Below, piece after piece: positions 8,247 to 14,436 of a stretch of 38,156 bases of DNA. The notes below the pieces were generated by a model. The model searched no databases, was not told where the DNA came from, and worked only from the letters and a program-made list of their open reading frames with translations. The translations under genes and the position numbers were made by a program. This stretch comes from Flavobacteriales bacterium. GTDB lineage: Bacteria; Bacteroidota; Bacteroidia; UBA10329. The first letter of the stretch is position 1, and each line of letters starts with the position of its first letter. The stretch covers positions 1-38,156 of the forward strand of contig JAIPBM010000034.1 of the NCBI GenBank assembly GCA_021739695.1, given 5' to 3'.

Positions 8247-8666
8247 ATGGAAAATTTAAAAGAAATCGTTTTGCCGTTTTACCAAAAGGCTTTAACCGTA
8301 AACGCTGAAACGAACCCTGCTGATGTATTGAATGCAATCTTAGCACCTGATTTTATATCGGAAGGAACTGTGGATAACAAGAACAAGGAACAACTGATTG
8401 GTCAGTTAGGTTTTTTCTGGAAAATGATTCCTGATTTGAAATGGGAGCCTACAGAAATCATTGAAAGTGGTAACCAAGTTATTGTAAGAAGCAAAGTGAC
8501 AGGAACACCAAACTCACCTGAAGGACAATTTTTTGGTTTACCAACAAATGGGACTAAATCTTTTGCGACTATGTCTATTGATATCCACACCATTGAAGAC
8601 TCGAAAATTGTTAAAGTTAACCACATAGAGGATTGGGCTACAGCACTGAAACAATTAAAAAATTAG
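8247..8666 (+). CDS. SnoaL-like / NTF2-fold protein
   Basis: 139 residues, no signal peptide. The pattern is that of ester-cyclase/SnoaL-like NTF2-fold proteins: an opening helix (VLPFYQKALTVN), APDFISEGTVDNK, the GFFWKMIPDLKWEPTEII segment, VRSKVTGT, GLPTNGTKSFATMSIDIHTI, and a final DWATALKQL. These proteins bind or transform small hydrophobic molecules, but many have no known activity. In Bacteroidota, such genes often sit beside AraC regulators, as here. It is the second gene of its cassette and is followed directly by an attC-like site containing a terminator. Confidence 0.85.
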   Translation: MENLKEIVLPFYQKALTVNAETNPADVLNAILAPDFISEGTVDNKNKEQLIGQLGFFWKMIPDLKWEPTEIIESGNQVIVRSKVTGTPNSPEGQFFGLPTNGTKSFATMSIDIHTIEDSKIVKVNHIEDWATALKQLKN

Positions 8667-8686
8667 CATTAGTGATGTAGAAATAC

Positions 8687-8820
8687 TACCTACAACAAGT
8701 ATAAAAGCAATAGCGGTTTGGGAGTAATCTCAAGCCGTTTTTTTGTATTTAAGTATCTTGCTTTCCGAAAAGTAACTGCATTTAAATCCGCTACTGCTCT
8801 TATACTAAACGTAGCACATT
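8687..8820. repeat. attC-like site 4 (134 nt)
   Basis: Inverse core TACCTACAAC (8687-8696) is the exact reverse complement of GTTGTAGGTA at 7261-7270, the start of the unit it closes. Left arm AAGTATAAAAGCAATAGCGG (8697-8716) pairs with CCGCTACTGCTCTTATACT (8788-8806), with two single mismatches. The inner segment is 71 nt and unlike that of sites 1-3. The right core is GTAGCACATT (8811-8820), apparently lacking the TT of the expected GTTGTAGCAC. Predicted cleavage after G8811. Confidence 0.72.
8714..8744 (+). terminator. intrinsic terminator inside attC-like site 4
   Basis: Stem CGGTTTGGGA (8714-8723) pairs with TCTCAAGCCG (8728-8737), allowing two G-T pairs, over a GTAA loop. It is followed by seven T (8738-8744). 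It would end transcripts of the AraC/SnoaL cassette. Confidence 0.75.
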
Positions 8821-8824
8821 TTAA

Positions 8825-9253
8825 ATGGACACCGAGGGAAACAAATGGTTTGCAGTAAAACTGGTTTATGTTAACGAGGTTATCGGCAAACCAGACCCGA
8901 AGTTGGTGGACAACAACTTCAAAGAAAACTATGTCGCTTACGAAGAGAGTGTTGTGCTTATCAAAGCTAAATCATTTGACGAAGCTTACGTGAAATCGGA
9001 AAAAATAGGAAAGGAAAACGAAGACGACTATACCAATATTTATGGTCAAACTGTACAGCAAAGGTTAGTTGGCGAGGTAGATTGCTTTGAGCTATTAGAT
9101 GAACCGCTTGAAAACGGAACAGAACTTTATTCCAACATTATTGAAACAAGTACTGGAAAAAGTCATGGTCACTTTATTAGTGAAACGTTCAAGGTTACGA
9201 CAGACATGCAATACATGTTGATGAATGCAGCGTTCAACAAGCAAAAGAATTAA
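8825..9253 (+). CDS. DUF4288-like protein, cassette cargo
   Basis: 142 residues, soluble. The opening KWFAVKLVYVNEVIGKP and the later VAYEESVVLIKAKSFDEAYVKSEKIGKE pattern resemble DUF4288 proteins, which have no assigned function. The ATG is 13 nt after the predicted recombination point of attC-like site 4, as expected for the first gene of a cassette. It is followed after 24 nt by a second small gene. No attC-like site is visible downstream, so this unit is the last one or has lost its end. Confidence 0.75.
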   Translation: MDTEGNKWFAVKLVYVNEVIGKPDPKLVDNNFKENYVAYEESVVLIKAKSFDEAYVKSEKIGKENEDDYTNIYGQTVQQRLVGEVDCFELLDEPLENGTELYSNIIETSTGKSHGHFISETFKVTTDMQYMLMNAAFNKQKN

Positions 9254-9277
9254 AAATCGTCTTAGCAAATTTAGAAA

Positions 9278-9664
9278 ATGAAACCCAAGCTGAGATACGT
9301 TGAACTTAAAACGGGTTATTCTGACAACGGACCTGCTTGGATTGGACTTGCTGAATTTTCAAAATCGGGACAGACCGTCTATTTCAATGGGCAGGCTTTT
9401 CGAAATATTGGTGGTTCAGGAGTTGCGGGAAACTTCATTGACGTTGAAACGAGTGACGAATACTGGATTTCAGCCATTAAAAAGGACGGCAACGACAGAC
9501 ATTGGGCAGGTGCGGGAAAAGTCAAAATCGACCGAAACGTGATTGACTTTTATCAAAGTTTAGTGGGTACGGACTGGTTGAATTCATCACAGTTTGAATT
9601 GATCGACATTCTTCCTACAGACAAGCAGAAGTTCAGTGAGATTGAAAATCGAACAATGAATTGA
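9278..9664 (+). CDS. conserved hypothetical protein
   Basis: 128 residues, soluble, with a beta-rich pattern: RYVELKTGYSDNGPAWIG, GQTVYFNGQAFRNIGGSG, GNFIDVETSDEYWISAIKK, DRHWAGAGKVKIDRNVIDFY. From memory, homologues of this small family are sometimes labelled 1-deoxy-D-xylulose-5-phosphate synthase. It is far too short for that enzyme and lacks thiamine-diphosphate motifs, so the label should not be used. It follows the DUF4288-like gene in the same unit and is probably co-transcribed. Function unknown. Confidence 0.75.
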   Translation: MKPKLRYVELKTGYSDNGPAWIGLAEFSKSGQTVYFNGQAFRNIGGSGVAGNFIDVETSDEYWISAIKKDGNDRHWAGAGKVKIDRNVIDFYQSLVGTDWLNSSQFELIDILPTDKQKFSEIENRTMN

Positions 9665-10073
9665 AAAAATGATGGATCACCAGCCATGAAAAACGTAAAA
9701 CTCCCCTCACCCCCTAAGAGGCTCATTCCAAATTGATTGGAATTTGGAGGTTCAAGAAACACCTTGGAGTTACATGATAAACCACATTTTTTCACGATTC
9801 AATGCTTTTGCAATCACTTAAATCACAAATTCAATGGAACTTTGGTCTTTTCCAGATACTAAGAGAGCGCAACGATAGACGACAAGAAGTACCTCTACAA
9901 CAGTGATATTGAACTTACATCGTTAGCAGTTTTGTAGAGCCAAGGCCAAGTTATTTAGCTCTTCAAACCCTTCCCATAAGTTCGACATATCTCCTGTTAG
10001 CTCTACTAGACGGAAAATTTCCAGTTTTTCATGGATTTTCCCGTCTATCTTTTTGCGTATAGTTGTGTTCAAT
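9665..10073. other. 409-bp intergenic stretch with several small inverted repeats
   Basis: No credible gene. It holds a CTCCCCTCACCCCCTAAGAG fragment of the kind scattered in Bacteroidota genomes, a 7-bp hairpin (ATTCCAA/TTGGAAT), an 8-bp inverted repeat CTCTACAA (9893-9900) / TTGTAGAG (9932-9939), and the hairpin at 10007-10047. This is where the cassette-like region ends and ordinary chromosome resumes. No complete attC-like site was found. Confidence 0.6.
10007..10052 (+). terminator. hairpin with T-rich tail, possible terminator
   Basis: TAGACGG-AAAAT-CCA (10007-10023) pairs with TGGATTTTCCCGTCTA (10032-10047) with small bulges. On the plus strand it is followed by TCTTTTT. It may end transcription from the cassette genes before it reaches the convergent minus-strand gene. 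The minus-strand side has no T run. Confidence 0.45.
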
Positions 10074-11570
10074 CTATTTGGCCATCAGTGCTTGAATGGA
10101 TTTGCCAGTAGCGCGGCTTAATGCCCATAGGCGCAATTCTTCGGCTCCCACCAATCGCTGCGTTTCAAACTCCAACAGGTTCTCATGAAGCTCCATCAAC
10201 ACTGGTATTCGCTCAATACCATGAAAGTCTCTATGATGCTTAATTAACCAATCATGAACCAGCTCTTCCATCTTATAAAAGGGCATGTCCTGTCGGAAGG
10301 TTCGTTGGTAGCTGCGGAGGTAGTAATGAAAACGGTCGTCACTGTCTTCCTCGAGTAATAACAATAGTCTGAACAGTCGGGCCAAACCCTGAATATCGAG
10401 CCGAGAATGCAAGATTCCTTTATCGCGGATGCGCGAAAAGTGTTCCTTGGCTTTCTTATCATTCCCCAAAACGAGGTGGACAATGCCTAGGTTGAAAAGC
10501 AAGGTCAGCTCTTTGCTTTCTGTCATCAATTTGCCAAACGATTGAATTCCGCTAAGGATGGATTCTTCCCTACCCAAAGCATCTTCCAATCTATCGGTAT
10601 TCATGTAATAAAGTTGGTATTGCAACTCCACTTCGCAAAATGCAAGCATGGACGCACGCCTTCCCGACACCATCACTTCCTCGGTCTTCTTAAGCAATGC
10701 CAGCACCTGATCAGTTTCGTTCAATTGAATGAGTATACCGATAAGGTTCGACAGTAGCTGTCGATAGAAATGTGGACGATAGCTGATTCGGTCAGGGTTA
10801 CTTTCCCACAACGACAAACCCAACTTCCAGTAGTCCGCAGCCTCTGGTAGATTTCCAACTGATTCGGCATAAAAAGCACAAGCCGATGCAAAGCGTATCT
10901 GTGCTGGTAAGGACATGGCCTTCGGAAGATCACTCATGGACCCTTCTGCCATCAGGGCATCCATGGCCGACCGAACCGCAGCATCATCTGCCACTCGGTA
11001 TTTTTTCTGATGGTCGCCCATGTTGTCGCAAATAAGGGCATACTTTGTGAGGTTGGCCACTTTACTGACCACGGTTTCCAGCCGGTATTCGTTCTCTATT
11101 ATCTGCCTCAGATTCTTAGAGCGTGGCAATAGCTTCAGACCCGTTCTCAATTGTTCCCGTAGTTGAAGTTCCGCAAATAGGTCATCCACCTTGACTGCTA
11201 GATCAATGCCCTCCGTAGTCCGTTGAACAGCCTCTTCTGCAAGCCCCATATCCAATAGGAGCTGAACCACTTGCAAATAGGCCCAAGGTGTTGCCTTCAG
11301 TTCTCTGCGCGTACGGAGATCAAGCACTGTGGCAAGCGCTGCGTCATACATCCTATGCTTTTCGGTGGGCAATATGGCAAGATACTCCGGGTCTGCAAGT
11401 GCTCTGGCAAGCAGATTTCCATCATACTTTCCCATCCGTAGCATGCTATCGAACAGACACCTGCGCTGAGTGCTCCACTTTCCATTTTGAAGGTGGGCTG
11501 AAGCACGGAAAGCAGCCACTTCGCCTTTATCCATAGCATTTAAAAAGCGATGTAACTGGTCTGGTTTCAT
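10074..11570 (-). CDS. large helical protein of unknown function (TPR-like)
   Basis: 498 residues, no signal peptide or membrane segment. It is almost entirely predicted helix with TPR-like pairs, for example WAYLQVVQLLLDMGLAEEAVQ (about 107-127), ALCEVELQYQLYYMNTDRLEDALGREE-like segments in the second half, and LFNLGIVHLVLGNDKKAKEHF. The N-terminal part (MKPDQLHRFLNAMDKGEVAAFRASAHL) resembles the start of a Bacteroidota family of helical-repeat proteins of unknown role. Likely a protein-protein interaction scaffold in the cytoplasm. It is divergent from the 11690 gene cluster across a 119-bp gap. No enzymatic motif seen. Confidence 0.8.
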   Translation of the reverse strand: MKPDQLHRFLNAMDKGEVAAFRASAHLQNGKWSTQRRCLFDSMLRMGKYDGNLLARALADPEYLAILPTEKHRMYDAALATVLDLRTRRELKATPWAYLQVVQLLLDMGLAEEAVQRTTEGIDLAVKVDDLFAELQLREQLRTGLKLLPRSKNLRQIIENEYRLETVVSKVANLTKYALICDNMGDHQKKYRVADDAAVRSAMDALMAEGSMSDLPKAMSLPAQIRFASACAFYAESVGNLPEAADYWKLGLSLWESNPDRISYRPHFYRQLLSNLIGILIQLNETDQVLALLKKTEEVMVSGRRASMLAFCEVELQYQLYYMNTDRLEDALGREESILSGIQSFGKLMTESKELTLLFNLGIVHLVLGNDKKAKEHFSRIRDKGILHSRLDIQGLARLFRLLLLLEEDSDDRFHYYLRSYQRTFRQDMPFYKMEELVHDWLIKHHRDFHGIERIPVLMELHENLLEFETQRLVGAEELRLWALSRATGKSIQALMAK

Positions 11571-11689
11571 GGGTTCACGGTGGGGTTATCGCCTATAGGG
11601 TAGTCGATTCTCTGCAATAATCGAAAAAAATAGGCAAGGAAATCTCAACGTACACTGCTTACTTCATCCTTTGAACAAAACTTAACGCA

Positions 11690-12115
11690 ATGCCAACATA
11701 CACATTTACCCCTTCAGAAACGTATGCCCTCGGTACACACGAGGTCATTTTCACCAGCAGTCGCCTTCAGGTCAAACTCAGCTCTTCGGGCCTAGTCGTA
11801 TTCGATAAAAGTTTTTCCGGTGGGATCTCTTTCCGTTGTGATGCGGATGATTTTCAAATAGGTACACTCAGCGCAAGCAACTACATGACCAAAACAGTGA
11901 ACCTAAAAGCAGCCAACGCCAAATTGTGGTTAGATGAGAAACCAAGTGCCAACAAATTCATCGGCTCCAACGACTCTACTGACGACAGCATCTACAACAT
12001 CTTCAACACTAACCAATGCCCTGTAACGCTATCTAAAAGTGGAAACGATGCCGTGATGAAATGCCCTTGCGATGGCGCCCCATGCACCAATGGTTGCTAC
12101 CAATACGGAGTGTAA
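11690..12115 (+). CDS. hypothetical protein with cysteine-rich C-terminus
   Basis: 141 residues, no signal peptide. Residues 1-100 look like beta strands (MPTYTFTPSETYALGTHEVIF, LQVKLSSSGLVVFDKSF). The last 35 residues carry six of the seven cysteines, including CPCDGAPCTNGC, which suggests a metal site or disulfide cluster. No family recognised. Its stop is 1 nt before the ATG of the next gene, so the pair is translationally coupled. Together with the following gene and the peptidase it forms a compact cluster of small soluble proteins. Confidence 0.7.
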   Translation: MPTYTFTPSETYALGTHEVIFTSSRLQVKLSSSGLVVFDKSFSGGISFRCDADDFQIGTLSASNYMTKTVNLKAANAKLWLDEKPSANKFIGSNDSTDDSIYNIFNTNQCPVTLSKSGNDAVMKCPCDGAPCTNGCYQYGV

Positions 12116-12116
12116 G

Positions 12117-12473
12117 ATGGAACTGGAACTGATAGAAGCCGCATTGCAGGTAGAATACCCTCCATACGAGGGTTGGAAACAGCTTAACAATTGTGAACTG
12201 GATGATGATTTTAACATAGACTTCCTATTTGTGCGTAAGGGAGAACCGCCTGTGGCCGTGTTACTTATGGAAAGCCCGTATATCAAGAAAGAAGACATGA
12301 TGCTGGTCGATCATGTAAAAAGCGCTTACAGAAGAAAGATGAATGGTCGAGAGGTTCATGTGGTTCTTGCTTATCAGGAGATGCTGATGCGGCCGCAACG
12401 CATACCGAAGGGAATGTCATTACTGGTAGTGTCTGAAGATATAGCCGTGCCTATGTCTCTTGCATCAAATTAA
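12117..12473 (+). CDS. hypothetical protein coupled to the cysteine-rich protein
   Basis: 118 residues from the ATG at 12117. I prefer this start over the upstream in-frame ATG at 12072 because it follows the previous stop (TAA 12113-12115) by one base and the extra 15 residues would overlap the preceding gene. It is a soluble acidic alpha/beta-type protein (IDFLFVRKGEPPVAVLLMES, REVHVVLAYQEML). No known domain identified. Tight coupling to a small protein and proximity to a cell-wall hydrolase would fit an accessory or immunity-type role, but nothing in the sequence proves it. Confidence 0.68.
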   Translation: MELELIEAALQVEYPPYEGWKQLNNCELDDDFNIDFLFVRKGEPPVAVLLMESPYIKKEDMMLVDHVKSAYRRKMNGREVHVVLAYQEMLMRPQRIPKGMSLLVVSEDIAVPMSLASN

Positions 12474-12546
12474 CTAAAAAGGGCTATTGAACGATATCAA
12501 AAAGAATCTAACCTTCCATTATTCCAACAACCCCAACTAGAACGCC

Positions 12547-13347
12547 ATGCCCCTTACCCCAGACCACGTCCGATTGGTTCAATCAGAACTCAAGCTCCGC
12601 GGCCTCTACCCTGGACCAGCGGATGGCATTGCAGGAAGCGCAACAAAGGCTGCGCTTGATAAGGTGACCGAACTGCCCAAGACATGGCCCCTCGACCGTA
12701 AGCTTGTGGGTCTACTCCAGCTTACAGCCAAAGACTTGGGCTTCGAAACAGGCCCGATTGATGGCCTTTGGGGTGCGCAGACCGCCTATGCTTACGAACA
12801 GCTGCGCCACCTGCGTCTGTTTGGTGTGACGCCTCCTGTTTGGCGGCCCGAAGGTAATGTAGTGGGCAATCCTAACAACTGGCCAACACAGCGAACTGAC
12901 GAAGAGCTGATCGCCTTCTACGGGCAGATGGGCGCCAACCAAAAAAGCCTTGCGCTGCCCTACCCTCATCGCCTTAGTTGGGACATGAACAAGAGTGTCA
13001 ACGCATTCCAGTGCCATCAAAAAGTGCACAGCAGCGTGGTGCGCGTTCTCACCAAGGTGAAGAACACTTACGGCATGGCAGAAATACAACGTTTACGCTT
13101 GGATGTTTGGGGCGGATGCCTCAATGTGCGACTGATGCGCGGTGGCGACCGCTACAGCACCCACAGCTGGGGTATCGCCATCGATTACGACCCCGAAAAC
13201 AATCAACTTAAATGGGGCCGCGACCGTGCCAGCTTTGCCCGACCCGAATACGAGCAATGGTGGCAGCTATGGGAAGAAGAAGGCTGGGTAAGCCTTGGTC
13301 GCCAGCATAACTTCGACTGGATGCATGTGCAGGCCGCTATGCTATAA
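12547..13347 (+). CDS. endolysin-like protein: two peptidoglycan-binding repeats plus M15 peptidase
   Basis: 266 residues. Residues 5-40 (VRLVQSELKLRGLYPGPADG) and 55-95 (LLQLTAKDLGFETGPIDGLWG) are two PG-binding-1-type repeats. Residues 135-266 form an M15-type zinc peptidase with the SxHxxGxAxD motif (STHSWGIAID; H206 and D213) and the final zinc ligand in FDWMH (H260). Predicted to cut peptide cross-bridges of peptidoglycan. There is no N-terminal signal peptide, so it would need a holin, lysis or an injection apparatus to reach the wall, as phage lysins do. The base composition is more G+C rich than flanking genes. It sits among small unknown genes. Confidence 0.88.
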   Translation: MPLTPDHVRLVQSELKLRGLYPGPADGIAGSATKAALDKVTELPKTWPLDRKLVGLLQLTAKDLGFETGPIDGLWGAQTAYAYEQLRHLRLFGVTPPVWRPEGNVVGNPNNWPTQRTDEELIAFYGQMGANQKSLALPYPHRLSWDMNKSVNAFQCHQKVHSSVVRVLTKVKNTYGMAEIQRLRLDVWGGCLNVRLMRGGDRYSTHSWGIAIDYDPENNQLKWGRDRASFARPEYEQWWQLWEEEGWVSLGRQHNFDWMHVQAAML

Positions 13348-13434
13348 AATCCATATTAACTTAATCAAACATGATCACTGAGCAATCACACCAAGTTAAC
13401 AAGTGGCATTAAGAAAGAAACTGACAGGGAACAA

Positions 13435-13662
13435 ATGGAACCATACAAGAACAACTCTGGAAGCTCCATTGTGGTGGCATACCAGCTCAAAGCCAATGGC
13501 ATTGCCGTAAAATTTACGGACGGAGGGATTTACGAATACGATGAAAAGCATACAGGCAAGCAGCACATCAAACACATGAAACAATTTGCCGAGGCCGGAG
13601 AAGGCCTTGGCACCTATATACAGACCGTAACCAAGTACGGATACTCAAAACAGGTGAAATGA
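13435..13662 (+). CDS. KTSC-domain-like small protein
   Basis: 75 residues, soluble. The pattern NSGSSIVVAYQLKANGIAVKFTDGG, then IYEYDEKHTGKQHIKHMKQFAEAGEGLGTYIQTVTK, resembles KTSC domains, which often occur in phage and accessory genes and have no settled function. The start ATG at 13435 is preferred; the frame is closed not far upstream. The stop TGA overlaps the ATG of the next tiny frame (ATGA at 13659-13662), which indicates coupled translation. Confidence 0.7.
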   Translation: MEPYKNNSGSSIVVAYQLKANGIAVKFTDGGIYEYDEKHTGKQHIKHMKQFAEAGEGLGTYIQTVTKYGYSKQVK

Positions 13663-13760
13663 ACAGAATGCGAGATGAACCACGACTTATAAAGCTACTT
13701 TACATTCTTATGGCCATAGTGGTTGTCATTGCCCTTACTTTCATGCTGTCAGATAAGTAA
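13659..13760 (+). CDS. 33-residue single-pass membrane peptide
   Basis: The frame opens with ATG at 13659 in an ATGA overlap with the KTSC-like gene and ends TAA at 13758-13760. It encodes MNRMRDEPRLIKLL, then a strongly hydrophobic helix (YILMAIVVVIALTFML), then SDK. Positive residues before the helix predict an N-in orientation. The overlap and the clean helix argue for a real gene. Downstream of a PG-degrading enzyme a holin-like or membrane-anchor role is imaginable, but the peptide is shorter than most holins. Confidence 0.5.
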   Translation: MNRMRDEPRLIKLLYILMAIVVVIALTFMLSDK

Positions 13761-13892
13761 AAGCATTCCTTATTTTCAAGCGCTGCACAATGCAATTGAC
13801 CTGAGGACCAGAAAAACATAAGCACAACACAACCCCACATTTGCAGCCCATGCCACCCAACAACAGCTACACTAACCTATAAAACAAGCACC

Positions 13893-14306
13893 ATGAACTT
13901 TGGAATTTGGAACGAAAAGTACTCGGTACGCAACATCATCATAGACGAACAGCATCGCAAGCTGCTCGATATCCTCTACCGTTTCGAGAAAATGGTGAAC
14001 AGGGATAAGGACCACGCAGAGATGGTTCAACTTCTGAGCGAAATGTCTGACTATGCCGAAGCGCATTTCAAATCGGAAGAACGCTACATGGAAAAATTAG
14101 GCTACCCCAAACTGCAGCTCCATCAGGAACTGCACAGCAAGTATGCTCTGGAAGTGCTACGCTTTACGCTGCAGCATTTGGACGAAGGCCCCGACAATGC
14201 CCGCGATGTGCTCAACTTCCTTACCCACTGGTGGACCGACCACATCCTTAAAGTGGATATGGATTACTCTGAGTTTGCCAAGAAAAAGGAGCTGAGCATC
14301 TATTGA
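13893..14306 (+). CDS. bacteriohemerythrin
   Basis: 137 residues. A four-helix oxygen-binding protein with a di-iron site whose ligands can be read directly: H21 (IDEQH), H58 and E62 (AHFKSEE), H77 and H81 (HQELH), and H117 and D122 (DHILKVD). Size and ligand spacing fit the single-domain bacterial hemerythrins, which sense, store or deliver O2. It has no fused signalling domain, but is followed after 130 nt by a large PAS histidine kinase, a receiver and a SpoIIE phosphatase on the same strand, so it may feed an oxygen- or redox-responsive pathway. That link is inferred from position. Confidence 0.95.
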   Translation: MNFGIWNEKYSVRNIIIDEQHRKLLDILYRFEKMVNRDKDHAEMVQLLSEMSDYAEAHFKSEERYMEKLGYPKLQLHQELHSKYALEVLRFTLQHLDEGPDNARDVLNFLTHWWTDHILKVDMDYSEFAKKKELSIY

Positions 14307-14436
14307 CCAAAATCGGTGCTCGTTTAAATAATAAACTGTACTTTTCATCTCAAACAGAAATAAGTGATGGCCTGAAACCCCTCTATCCACTCATCAATCT
14401 TCGTACTACCACCACCATCAAGCCCCAAAAGAGGAA

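Noticed and set aside
9278-9664. Annotation as 1-deoxy-D-xylulose-5-phosphate synthase
   Set aside because: 128 residues with no thiamine-diphosphate motif; the real enzyme is above 600 residues.
9893-9939. Inverted repeat CTCTACAA/TTGTAGAG as a possible fifth attC-like site
   Set aside because: It contains CTACAAC, but there are no long paired arms, no 71-73 nt inner segment and no matching GTT core; the total length is only 47 nt.
12072-12116. Upstream ATG for the 118-residue protein
   Set aside because: It would overlap the preceding gene by 44 nt, and the extra residues are low in predicted structure; the ATG at 12117 sits 1 nt after the preceding stop.
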